NCBI GenBank assembly: GCA_946800325.1
Contig: OX326959.1
Coordinates: 28,533,115-28,597,114 of the forward strand
Direction of reading: 5' to 3'
From: Luzula sylvatica
Lineage: Eukaryota; Streptophyta; Magnoliopsida; Poales; Juncaceae
Length of the DNA: 64,000 bases
Part shown: positions 44,995-56,066 of the stretch, in pieces
Layout: every line of letters begins with the position of its first letter
How positions within the stretch are numbered: the first letter of the stretch is position 1
The notes under the pieces: generated by a model
Told to the model about the DNA's origin: nothing
What the model saw: only the letters and a program-made list of their open reading frames with translations
Database searches by the model: none
Made by a program: the position numbers and the translations under genes

Positions 44995-47030
44995 CGACAA
45001 GAGATTCACATAATCTTCGATTCTTTCTCATTTTTTAATCCAAAACTCTGATTACGAAGCCAAACTCGCTTCATCTCTCCCAAAAAGTCATCCTTTCATT
45101 TCAAGTTTCCCCCTACCGTGACCACCCTCCATACCATCTCTTCGTGTCCGAGGCATTCCTTCATGGCTGTTGTTGCCTCTTTCCATGACGCTTATGTATG
45201 TTCTCAAAATAGATTGCTCAGAACCACCTCGAAAAACCACCCTGAATCTCACGGCTGATGTTGGGACCTCGGTGAAGTGCTTGCGCTGGAACAACGTTGC
45301 TCCGGTCATCCCTTGCTACTCATTCGGCACTGGGCGGCACTGTATCGGCATCATGAAATTAATTCCTTTGCTACTCATTCTCTTTTAATATACTTATTTT
45401 TTTTCATTGTTCTTTTAACATTGGATTTTTGATGTAAAACCGAATTTGGAGTACTTCTGGTAGCACGATTATAAATATTTGGGGTGCTAATGGTGTTTGT
45501 TGTGTCTTTAGCTTTTACTGTTTAAGGGCAGAGAGACACTCACAAAGTGCTCGATGAAATTCCCACTGATGATGATAAATTTGCTTTGCTACATAATCTG
45601 CGTGCAATCAACGAACTTTGTTTGTAATCATCCTTTTTCGTTTTGTTTTTGCAAATTAATCTTTATTTTCAACATGCAAATCTTATCAATTTGCAGAATT
45701 TGGATCTGATTGGAGCATAAATTTAAATTTGGGTTCCATCGAAAAATCTTGCATTGGATCGGACAAGAAAAGAACGAGGAATTCTACTATGTCCGTTCAT
45801 TTCCTCCAAAGTTTCATGATGTCATCATCATGACATCATGAAATCATTTTGGACGAAATGGATCTCCAATTTGGACCGAATATTTTTTCCAATTAATAAT
45901 GATTATAATTAATTTCTAATTAATTATATTTCAATTAAACTAATCAATGGTGTAATGAATTAAATTTTAATTAAAATTACCAAATTTTTGATACAAATTT
46001 AATTGGATAGAAGTTGGGGTACAAAATGGGAGCATTTTTCACTCAACTTTAATTGATGATGACATCAAGAAAAATTAGGGGAAACGAAGGAACATCTCGT
46101 AATTTTCCAAAAAGAATTAGGTGTATTTGGTGGGGTTATATCCCCTGAGATAAAACTACGCTTTTACCGAGATTTACAACTAATGATGTGGTCATTCTTC
46201 AGGTATGCATGAACTCTTTTCCTAGGGTTCCTTGCTTATATTTTCTGTGATTTTTTCGTAATTTTTGATTTTATTGTTTTTAATCAAGTCGGATGGAGTT
46301 TCATGTTGACAAGGGGGGCCTTTTGACAAATGAGAAGTAATTATGTAAAATCCCAAATCGTGCACAAAACCACTACTCCTTTAAACAGCTCAATCAAAAG
46401 AAAATCATAGAACCAATATTATTTCTCAAATATCGTTTCGGAGCTGTCTCGGCCAATCCAAGATGAACAAGTGGCAAGACAAGGTAATTTCACTCATATT
46501 TTTTGAAATTAAAATACCATTTTTCCATGAAGGCCATGGCCTTTAAGATCATCGCCTCCACTTATTTCGGGTATCTAGGGATAATTGTGGTTTTCTACAG
46601 TTTTTACTTGCCAAACTTTAAATTACATAATTATTTTATTATTTTTATTTTTATTTTTATTTTCTGCAGATTTAAAGAGCGGGTTTAAAAGCTCCTTTTG
46701 CAGTTACGACCGAAAGCTCTGACAGCATTCTTAGAGGAGCAAAAACAAACAGTTTTTAATGGCATGGTAATTTTTGTTCTTCTCTGAAATTTTCAATTTG
46801 ATATTGATTTTTATCATTTTTTAATTTTGGTCCTTTCTGAAGGTCAATGGATTTCACCCAGGTATAATGAGATTAGCAATGGATCCATCTCTTTTAGGGT
46901 TAGCAATAAATAATGGATGGTGGTCCTGATGATGAGGTATCCATTTAGTTATTTAAATTATTTTCTTAATTAAATAATTTATATATATTTGTAAAATATG
47001 AAAAATAAAGTTATATATTGAAGGCTATTT
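44995..47030. other. Mixed spacer with possible decayed exons
   Basis: Between 45030 and 45390 codon-like sequence appears (one frame has TTLNLTADVGTSVKCLRWNN) and at 45530-45630 another (VLDEIPTDDDKFALLHNLRA), but I recognise no family. Around 46440-46960 several short open pieces lie next to GT/AG-like sites without a coherent protein. These may be remnants of an unidentified gene. A MITE-like fold lies at 45779-46113. Confidence 0.3.
45779..46113. mobile_element. MITE-like inverted repeat
   Basis: The left part (CATTTCCTCCAAAGTTTCAT, GATGTCATCATCA) is matched inverted by 46050-46105 (TGATGATGACATCAAG, GGGGAAACGAAGGAACATC). A perfect 14-bp-stem hairpin TTTCATGATGTCAT-CATC-ATGACATCATGAAA lies at 45812-45843. 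Confidence 0.55.
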
Positions 47031-47128
47031 ACAAGGCCGGTTGGATTGGATGTCACGTACAAACTCATATTTAAAATCGAGACTTGTGACCAAATTTTGG
47101 TATTTTTTGAATGAGTGCAATAATTTGA

Positions 47129-47290
47129 CTAGGGGTGTACACAAAATTCTCCAACCCGCTCAACCCGACCCAGACCGACCCGTTTTTATGGGTTTTGAAA
47201 TTGTTGGATCGGAACCCGGACCGACCCGGTTTTTGCGGGTCGGGTTGCGGATTTGAAATTGAAAACACGGATTAACCCAACCCGACCCAT
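47129..47290. mobile_element. Truncated hAT-type MITE
   Basis: Left end TAGGGGTGTACACAAAATTC followed by CAACCCGACCC / CGGGTCGGGTTG sub-terminal motifs, as in 2738-3437. No right end was found. Confidence 0.6.
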
Positions 47291-47518
47291 AGACTATCAA
47301 ACTTCCAATTAATTAAGAAAAGACTTATTGATATTTCTAATAATTTAGAAAGTTAATTATCATATATATCCTCTACATTAGTTTAATATAAATTAGACTT
47401 AGTTTTTCTTCACTTCAATTAATAATCTACTAAATTACAAACCATGTTGGAGGCATATAATGTTAATTATCCATAATATAACTCAATAGTCAATAACATG
47501 ATGAACCATTTTTTTTTG

Positions 47519-47725
47519 GGGAATTCTTCAAAAACCGCCCAATTTTTCTGAAAATTCTGAAAAATCCCCTCTAGTCAACTTTTAGAAAATCCCCTATCTC
47601 TTTTAAATTTCCTCAAAAACCTCCTATATTTTTTGCTTCTTCGAAAACCCCCTAACTTTTTTAGATTCTCTCAAAAAACCCCTATCTTTTTATTATGTTT
47701 CTTAAAAAATAACCATTATACCCTT
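47519..47725. mobile_element. Diverged end of the CTCAAAAACCCCCTA MITE family
   Basis: Repeated AAAAACC(C/T)CCTA blocks resemble the ends of 23421-24382 and 62851-63710 but in several tandem-like copies. Following AT-rich palindromes (47750-48000) have no clear right end. Confidence 0.5.
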
Positions 47726-48026
47726 TAGTTTTATTTTTTTAATTTCTATAATTTAATAAATAATGAATATATATTAAACTATTATAAAAAAATTAAAAAT
47801 AAATAATACGTGATATTATAATATTATAATAAATAATATATAGTATTAAAATATTATAATAAATAATATATTGATATTAAAATATCATTTTCAACAATTA
47901 TTATAATATTTTAATATCAATATATTATTTATTATAATAATTTAATATATATGTATTATTTATCAATATATCATTTATTAAAATATGTATGTTACTAATA
48001 TTTTATTGGATTCTCACAAAATCAGT

Positions 48027-48790
48027 CCCCGGGCCCAAGACGGGCACCCTCCCCCCGGGTCAGGCTCAGCGTGGGCCCGACCACCTCCCCCCGGACCAGG
48101 CCCAGCGTGGGCCCGACCCCCCTCCCCTCTAGCCGGGCCCCGCGTGGGCACGACCCTCCTCCCGCCGAGTCGGGCCCCGCGTGGGTCCGACCCCCCTCCC
48201 ACCGGGCCGGGCCCCGCGTGGGCCCGACCCCCCTCCCACCGGGCCGGGCCCCGCGTGGGCCCGACCCCCTACCCCCGGGCCGGGCCCCGCGTAGGCCCGA
48301 CCCCCCTCCACCGGACCGGGCCCCGCGTGGGCCCGACCCCCCTCCCCCGGGCCGGGCCCCGCGTGGGCCCGACCCCCTCCCCGGACCGGGCCCGCGTGGG
48401 CCCGGCCTCCCTCCCCCGGGCCGGGCCCACGTTGGCCCGGCCTCCCTCACCCGGGCCGGGCCCAAGCTTGGGCCCGACCCCCTCCCCGGACCGGGCCCCG
48501 CGTGGGCCGGGCCCCTCCCCCTGGCCGGGCCCCGCGTGGGCCCGGCCTCCATCCCCCTGGCCGGGCCCCGCGTGGGCCAGGCCCCTCCCCGGACCGGGCC
48601 CCGCGTGGGCCCGGCCCACTCCCCGGACCGGGCCCCGCGTGGGCCCGGCCCCCTCCCGGGACCGGGCCCTGCGTGGGCCCGACCCCTCTCCCCTGGGCCG
48701 GGCCCTGCTTGGGCCCGACCCCTCCCCCCAGGCCGGGCCCCGCATGGGTCCGACCCCTTCCCCGGGCCCGGCCTCACATGAGCCGGAACC
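48027..48790. repeat. GC-rich 37-bp minisatellite, about 20 units
   Basis: Each unit has the core GGGCCGGGCCCCGCGTGGGC followed by CCGACCCCCCTCCC with length changes of 1-3 bp. It is by far the most GC-rich stretch of the window. Open frames of 170-330 codons cross it on both strands in several frames because stop codons are rare in GC-rich DNA; the implied Pro/Arg/Gly/Ala proteins are not credible genes. Confidence 0.96.
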
Positions 48791-48905
48791 CCACACACAC
48801 ACACACACAAATTACACACATACAGAGACCACATACACACACCACACACATACCACACACACGCACATACAATACACACATACAGAGACCACATGCACAC
48901 TCACA
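48791..48905. repeat. Degenerate CA microsatellite
   Basis: Imperfect CACA runs with two copies of a CATACAGAGACCACATRCAC unit, directly following the GC-rich array. Confidence 0.9.
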
Positions 48906-49127
48906 GAAAATACAAACATTGGTCTCTTCAAATCTTCAGCGCTTGAATTATCTCAATGTTCTTGTACTTGTTGATTTGCAATTTATAAATCGTTCAAAAC
49001 CTACAGAAAATTAGAGAAAAATTTAGATTGTGGTATTTAAAGTATGCTGGTTTCTTTTTGTGATTATCGATAATGCAGGGGCATTTTAAAATTTAAACTT
49101 AATTGAAGGACTTTTATGGAAATTACC

Positions 49128-50022
49128 TTGGCAGTGTTGAATGGAGAGGTTGTGATGCCGCCACAATTGATAATGCAGGTGTTTGTGATTTGTTCGACTT
49201 CAGAGACCAAGAATTTGGCTTCTTCTGACGAAGAGGCTGCTGTACCACCAGTGGATATGTAGTGTACCTAAAAGGACGGTTTTTAAGTAAGAATTTCAGT
49301 CTAAGATATATATTGATAAGAATTAAGAAGAGAAAACTTTGTATGATAATTATGATTATTCTAACTGCCAAGAGGGGTTAAATTGCAAATCATTAGGAGT
49401 GAAGGGAGTATTTTTATGATTTTCTAATACTGTTGAACCGTTTCTTCTCAAATTACAAAAAATGTACACATCCTGAAAGATTGTAAAAAGTAGTCGTGAA
49501 TTTTTTTTATCATAAATACAGTAAAGCTAATTTACTTAAGTTCCAGCCGAAACCAAATAGAATATGAGACAATTAAAAGACTTTTACGAGGAAATCACGA
49601 TTAAAAAAATGCGAAGTAGAAAATACGCCACGTACAACCAAATCGATTAAGTTTGATTCTGCGGTGACATCAAAAAAAATTGTAACCCTAGATCGATTTA
49701 AAACTCAATAATTTCAAACCCATATCAAATAGAACCAAAATCCAAGGAGAACCAAGATTCAAAATTGAACGAGAATAACTTACACACTGAATCTGGCAAG
49801 TAATCGATTTGCCTTGCCATAGAAATCACCCTCGTGTTGCGAGCAGTATGAGTTTACGAGTAAAGAAGAAAACGACCATCCTAGTCTCTGTTCTGATTCC
49901 GACAGTATTCAAATCAATGTTTCGTATCTTTAATATATGGGTTAAGAAGTTTAGGGGAAGAAACAATGAACAATTTGGATCAAGAAGAAGAAGAAGGGGT
50001 ATACAGATCTAGATTTCGCCAT
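49128..50022 (-). pseudogene. Candidate minus-strand gene with signal-peptide-like start, probably decayed
   Basis: On the minus strand an ATG at 50022 opens MAKSRSVYPFFFFLIQIVHC, which looks like a cleavable signal peptide, then meets TAA. Downstream a coding-like exon (about 49908-49786) reads SEQRLGWSFSSLLVNSYCSQ, HEGDFYGKANRLLARFS and meets a donor-like GTGTAAG. A third piece (49267-49128) continues VHYISTGGTAASSSEEAKFL and VSEVEQITNTCIINCGG, ending at AAG|GTAATT. The last two pieces join in frame; the first does not. A TATATA motif lies 100 bp upstream of the ATG on the same strand. I do not recognise the family. Either an unseen intron arrangement makes it a small secreted protein, or it is a relic. 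Confidence 0.4.
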
Positions 50023-50115
50023 TTCTTTGTTGAAAGAGAAGGAGAAGAATTAGGGGAAGAAGAGATTAGGAGAGAATGAATTTGGGGGTGATTAGAAGAT
50101 AGAAAAGGCTCCCCG

Positions 50116-50128
50116 GATTAGATATATA
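50116..50128 (-). promoter_or_regulatory. Possible TATA box for the minus-strand candidate
   Basis: The minus strand reads ATTATATATCTAAT, followed by a C/T-rich leader up to the ATG at 50022. Spacing suits a plant core promoter; no other support. Confidence 0.35.
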
Positions 50129-51247
50129 ATGGCAGTGATTAATTATTTTACTTCTTCTCTGAACTTGGTATACGAATTATGATGCACACTTTGTGCCATG
50201 ACATTTGTTTCCTACACTGTTCAGATCTGTGGACCGTGTTTGTTTACCTTTTTATGAAGATTATGTTACCGTTAATCATATTTTGTTAACGTTGGAAATT
50301 CAATTTTGATTGCAGGAAATATTTTCTGACCGTTGGAATTAAATCATATAGAATTAACTATTTAGAAATGTTTATTTGTTCAAATAAAAAATATTTCTTT
50401 TTCAAATTAATTAGATTGAATTGTTTTGACTTTTGAGCACATATATATTTAGGTTTTATTATCCTTTTTTGTGAATATACTGTTTTTCAGTTTTAATATA
50501 TATCATGATGTTCATCAGATTTGACCATATAGAACAATTTTCTTCCACATGTTAATATTTTGTCAATTTAAGAAATCTAGAGTGTAAGACTGGAGGGGAT
50601 ATATAATTAATAAAAAATCAAACTTTTCAAAATGGACATAAACTATTGTATGAATGAAACATTTTTTAAACAGAGTTACAAATATATTTCAAAATAGACA
50701 TATATTTTTCGTTTGAAAATAAATGATTTTTTCGAATGAAAATAAAAATGATATAAATATTTTATTTAAAGAATTTAGCATTTATTTTTAAAACATGCTA
50801 TTTCTTTTTAAGAAAACTGATATCAAAAGTATGATATATCGAAAGTTATAACATTTGTGTTTAAAATTTAGAATTGGAATATAACATATTTTTTAAATTT
50901 AATATGTTGTCGTATTTTTGCTTATTTACTATCAAATAATATGTAAATTACAATGAGGGTTATGCATGTTTTGATTACTCTTTTTAAGTTTAAGACATTA
51001 TTTTATCATCTGTTTACTAAGTATATTATAAAAATGGAAGAGTAAAATAAAGTAATAATTAAGAGACCAAAAATATGGTGGAACCTACACTACTGCGCTC
51101 ATTTGGATGGTTCATAACTATAAGGCCTAATTAATTTACCCATTCCTTAATTCACAACTATAAGGCCTAATCAAATGGTGGACCTTACACTACTGTCTAT
51201 TTCAAGACTTACTTGTATATAATATTTTTTTGTCATCAAACTTAAGA
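50129..51247. other. AT-rich spacer, no gene seen
   Basis: A small inverted/duplicated patch around ACAACTATAAGGCCTAAT occurs at 51100-51180. Nothing else. Confidence 0.4.
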
Positions 51248-51255
51248 CTTATGAA

Positions 51256-51779
51256 CTATGTTATGCGGATACTTCAAAAATAAAGAAGTATCATGAGGAT
51301 ATACGGATACGGGTACGATACGGCTCGGATACGTATCGGATACGCCACGTGGCGTATCCGAATATTTTAATATTTATTTTTTTCGGATACGGCGGGGATA
51401 CGGCAGGATACGGCTGGAATATTTTATTTGGGATACTTCGGCCCATTATATATTTTGGCCCATAATATTTTTCAATAAATTATATAGGATACTACTTCTA
51501 AAATACTTCTAGATTAGTTCTAAAATATTTCTAGAACAAATTTATGATACTTTTATGATATTTGTATTGTTTGGTTGGTATTATTTATTGTCATAATATT
51601 TAATTTAAAAATATTATTAATTTATTATTTAATTTATTACTCATTAATTAATTATGTATAATATAAATATATTAAACTAATAATTATATAGCCGTATCCG
51701 TATCCGTGATTTTTTGAAAATTGCCGTATCGCCGTATCCGTATCGTATCGGATACGCTACCCGTATCCGTGCAACATAG
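51256..51779. mobile_element. hAT-like MITE of the GGATACG family, 524 bp
   Basis: Ends CTATGTTATGCGGATAC and the inverse GTATCCGTGCAACATAG. Flanks CTTATGAA (51248-51255) and CTTATAAA (51780-51787) match at 7 of 8 positions. Sub-terminal regions are packed with CGGATACG / CGTATCCG words, including a palindromic GATACGCCACGTGGCGTATC near 51340. A truncated relative is at 36660. Confidence 0.88.
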
Positions 51780-51787
51780 CTTATAAA

Positions 51788-53052
51788 CTATTATATGCAT
51801 GTGAATAGTATATGCTCATAACTTATTATCATACATGAATGAATTACTATAATATTGATATTTCAAGAGAACACCTAATAACGATATTATAAAATTTATT
51901 TCAAAATTATATCATTTATATTGTAAGATAATTTATAATATAAGAGATTTCAAAAACAATTTCAAACTAGAAAACTATACCATCATCTAAGAAAATTTAT
52001 TATCTAAATAACATTAAAATAAATTTACAACAACATGATCACATGAAAAAACAATATAATTTTTTTTGTTATTTTTTTTTTTTTACATTCACAAGCTATA
52101 TATATTTTTGCTTAATATATCTGAATCTTGATATTTAATATTTCTTAAATATGACCTCTTTCACTTCCAAATAATAAATACACGTATATGTTTTTTTAAT
52201 ATAAAACATTAAATTATTTATGATAAAGATTGCATGATGTAGTTTGTCTTTTCATTTTCTTTCAAAGCACTATAATTTATTTCTCTTACATTTATTATTG
52301 TATCTTTCATTTTTTCTAGAAAAATAACCAACCATAGGATAATTTTCCTCTCATCTAAAAATGTTCTATGACAAAATATTTCTTCCTACATCTAAATTTT
52401 TTTCTCCAAAATATATACTTAAATCCGAAAATATGCCTTCAAACTTTTTATATGTATACAAATAATACAACCAACTTACGGTAAAAAAAGACTTATCCAT
52501 TGAAACAAGACAAAAAACAAAATACTTTGAGATGTCAGTAACCCAAACAATACAACCAACTTACGGTAAAAAAAATCATACGAAATATGATTTCAAATTT
52601 ATATTTATGATTTTCTAATACATATTACTAATTAAAAAAAAATCAATTTCAACGAAGATTCAAATATTCGATGTCATCAACCCCCATAATAAAACTCGCG
52701 CATTCATAAAATCCATTTGCATTTAGATCCTATTTCATGATCTTATATTGGCATTTTTACTTTTTATGTATGTTGATGCATGTTTTTTTGTTACTTTATA
52801 GTATCATTTAACTTTTTTGTATGTTTCATTAGAGTATTAAATAATTTTTTCGCATTATATCATATTCCAAAATAGTATAATGAATTTTGTCATCATCAAA
52901 GTTATTTAACTATTTAAGCAAAGTAATATATCTAAATTCAAACACTCACCACAATATTTATTAATTATTTGATTATGAATGATAATTCATAGTTTTGAAT
53001 AAATTATGATAAAACAAATGAAACAAAAACGCCACGAAGCGCAGGTAATCTC
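51788..53052. other. AT-rich spacer leading to a Helitron-type end
   Basis: A 21-bp direct repeat, ATACAACCAACTTACGGTAA plus A-run, occurs at about 52466 and 52551. No gene. Part of this may belong to the Helitron ending at 53056. Confidence 0.4.
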
Positions 53053-53056
53053 CTAG
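53030..53056 (+). mobile_element. Helitron-type 3' end, degenerate hairpin
   Basis: GCCACGAAGCGCAGG (weak hairpin) is followed by TAATCTC and CTAG (53053-53056) plus T. It is close in sequence to the better preserved terminus at 33931 read on the minus strand. The 5' end is unknown. Confidence 0.55.
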
Positions 53057-53170
53057 TATTTATTTAATTTTGATAGTTATATTATAATTTATATCCCATT
53101 ATTACTCATCAAATTAGATTTTATTGTTTTTTATTATTTAGATAAAAATGTGCTATTAAGATTTAAGAAG

Positions 53171-54939
53171 CAGTAATGATAGGGATCATACCTTATTTTC
53201 CCGAATTTGTTCCCGAATCCGACGTGGCACCATTTGGTATGCCACATCAGATGAACCAATCTCATTCAATTACTTTAGTCTGTCTCCTGCAAACAATAGC
53301 ACATGTGAAGAGAGAGAAAGAAAAGAGAAAGAGACTAAAAAATGGAGAAACGACGAAGATGCTTGAGCGATGGAGATCTCGATCGAGCAAGAGAGCGAGA
53401 GACGAACACGGATCTGGATAAAGAGAGCGATAGACGAAGGCGGATATACTGGAGCAACGGTCGAACGACACAGATCGAAGAAAACAGCGAGAAAAAACGA
53501 AAAACAAAAGGGCAGACGTATCTGACCCATGGATCGAGCAAAGCTCGTTCATTCCTCTTGATGTGATTTTTTGCACCCATGAATATATGTTTTTTAATTT
53601 TCAAGGAATTGCTGTGATTTTTGAAATGAATAAGTTCATTCATTTTGTTGGTCTTTGCAAAAATGGATTTTCTTTTTGTTGCTTTGTGTACAGGGAATCT
53701 GGAGCATGCAAAAATGAGTACACCGGTGAGCCCACCCATATTAATCTTTGACATTCATTCCTCTTTCTTCTTCATCATTTAAAACAGTTTATATTACCAT
53801 TTTGTTTGAATTTCTTGTCCACAAATTTGCACATGAAATATGTACTATTAATACTTGAGAATCTTGCTTTGATCATTTGGTATATAATTCCATTGTTCTT
53901 TTATCATAAACAGTCAATTTTGTTTTCTGTAAAAGTGAATGTTTGGTTTTGATGAATTTTGTCTATGTAATACTTGTTATGTAATTGCAATTTGTGCTGG
54001 TTATGTATATTTACAATTTGGAAACTCTGTTTTTTTCTTGATGGATTAAATGGACAAAAAATATTATGAAAATATTGTTAATTATGACTGAACTACGGTT
54101 CATTATGCTAAATTAGAGTTTAGAGTTATTCGAGGTTATAATTTTTATATGTTTTCATTGTTCTCCTTTATACGGCGGGGAAGCAGGCGACGAGTCTATA
54201 AAAACAAATTTCTATGTGGATGAGATATAACTTATAAGCTCTTTTAATACAAATTTCACAACACAATTATACAATGAACATAACTCCTAGTAATAATAAT
54301 ATTGTAATATACGATACAATTCATCTTTATCAATTTCAAGTATTTGAAAAAGTTAAATAGATGTTTATGTCTATATCCTACAATATTATTATTCTTACCT
54401 CATATCAATTAATTCAATTAATTTGATGGTAATCAGAACCATCAAATTAACGTCCAATTGAACCAAGGGAAAAAAAAATTATCCCCAAATATTCTCGTTA
54501 TCTATGACAATTTCTTTAGCACCATGTCTAGAAACTGAAAAGTCTGTAAATGCCATTGCAAAAATGAAAAAAAATCTGAAAGTTAAGATTTAGGTTGTAA
54601 CACCAAATAGAATTATAAAATCTGAAATTAACACCAAATATTTACATTATCAGTGAATCTCCTAAGTTGAGAAGGATATTCTTTTTCAAACCCTAGAAGC
54701 GAGCGAGCGGGAGTGAATGGAGCGACAGAGAGAGCGGGCGCCGGTGGTGTTGGGAGAAACCGAACGAAGAGAGAGAGAGAGAGAAGGGAGAGAGTCCCCA
54801 AACCAGATTTGTTTTTAGAAAGAAAAGAAAAAATAGCGTGAAGAAAAAAATCATGGGTTTGTTGACGTGGCGAACCACTGCCACGTCAGCAATTCGGGAA
54901 AAAATTCGTGAAAATAATTATGGTCTGTATCATTACTCG
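53171..54939. mobile_element. Non-autonomous hAT-like element, 1769 bp
   Basis: The left end CAGTAATGATAGGGATCATA pairs with CGAGTAATGATACAGACCAT on the inverted right end, and the inverted similarity runs about 80 bp through CCCGAATTTGTTCCCGAAT and GACGTGGCA. The perfect 8-bp duplication TTAAGAAG lies at 53163-53170 and 54940-54947. Inside are GA-rich, Arg/Glu-coding open frames (53290-53560, 54680-54790) next to the ends and an AT-rich centre; no transposase is seen. The open frames are probably compositional. Confidence 0.88.
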
Positions 54940-55116
54940 TTAAGAAGAGATGGAGTTTGAATGGTAAGAAGTAATCCCCTCCCTCTCAGTCTCAAGAGAA
55001 GCATTGGATTTCATGTTCATAAATTAATTAGTTCATACTCTCGTATTAATTTCACATTATTCAAATATTAATTGAAATATTTTTCAAATTGTATTATTTT
55101 CATTAATTTTATGCAG

Positions 55117-55675
55117 TTTCGTCCAAATATCTCAGTCAAGTTGGACTGAAAGCCGACGCTATCAATTTTAGAGATGCCCGAATTGCACGCGATGAAGTGG
55201 CCGAGGAGAATGAATGTTTACTGAGCCGTTTTTCTAACGAAAGTACGGTTTCGCGTCGATACCGCTAATTGTCCGTTGGGCTCGCTTAAGACTCGAAATA
55301 TTCCACCCTTTACGATTTTTAGGGGCTATTTACAAAGTAACTCTTCTTTTTTAAGGATATTTTATATGTTTTAAGATATATTTTATACATTGTAGGTATG
55401 GGTATATAAAAAGACCTCGGGGGAGAAATTTCCAACGCTGAAAATATATTCTGACAAGGCGCTTGGTAAATACTAAATTCGCAACACATAAAGCGAAAAT
55501 CGACCACGAGTACACAAGTACAACCAAAGAAGATAAAGTGATACCGCCAGAGCAAAAGTTTAAGGGTTACATGTACGGCCCTCAAGTCGTACCGATCACG
55601 CCACGAGAATCAGACGCTACTAAATTACAAGTACAATCTCAAAGCGAACCGAGGATACGCCCTTGTTTCAGTTAA
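55117..55675 (+). pseudogene. KU80: Ku80 (XRCC5) gene fragment, unprocessed, frameshifted
   Basis: The first exon piece (55117-55336) reads LSQVGLKADAINFRD and ENECLLSRFSNEST, then, after a frameshift, LGSLKTRNIPPFTIFRG; these correspond to the end of the Ku80 von Willebrand-like domain and start of the beta-barrel. A 58-nt GT-AG intron (55337-55394) follows. The second exon begins VWVYKKTSGEKFPTLK and IYSDKAL, shifts frame, and continues KFATHKAKIDHEY, VIPPEQKFKGYMYGPQVVPI, the hallmark Ku80 sequence. Ku80 pairs with Ku70 to bind DNA ends in non-homologous end joining and protect telomeres. Introns are retained, so it came from a DNA-level duplication, not an mRNA. N- and C-terminal parts are missing and at least two frameshifts/stops are present. 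Confidence 0.9.
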
Positions 55676-56066
55676 AACCACATGTGTCGTCAATTATAAC
55701 TATATCTATGCCAGGTCGAACTAATATTTAATTAATCAAGTATGGTTTCTAAATGAATAAAATTTACAAAAAAAATAACTTTACAACGAAAATTCTAATC
55801 ACAACCTATAATGGTAGGAAAAGAAAAATCAGAATAACCCTTTAATTTTGTATATTTTTGCAATGCAGGATTAGATATATCAATTTTTCTAATGTTATAT
55901 ACCTGAATAGCAATCTTAAAGTGCCAAAAAATATCAGATTGAAAGTGCCTTGATTAAATATTAACATGACAGAATTGCAGTATATACCTTACACAAACAA
56001 AAAATGCAAGAGGAGATAATTCATAACAAACATTTGAAAAATAATATTCGAGAGAAATTGGTGTAA
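55676..56066. other. AT-rich spacer
   Basis: Probably includes the 3' UTR of the minus-strand gene; nothing else seen. Confidence 0.4.

Noticed and set aside
45170..45388. Small protein-coding gene in the 45-kb region
   Set aside because: Some codon-like sequence, but no recognised family, no clear splice model and upstream stops; left as a possible relic only.
47985..48974. Open frames of up to 329 codons on both strands of the GC-rich array, suggesting a Pro-rich protein
   Set aside because: Several frames are open at once because the DNA is GC-rich and tandemly repeated with a 37-bp period; no start context, introns or family.
53262..53754. Overlapping Ser/Phe-rich minus-strand frames
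   Set aside because: They are the complement of a GA-rich sub-terminal region of a hAT element and are open in several frames.
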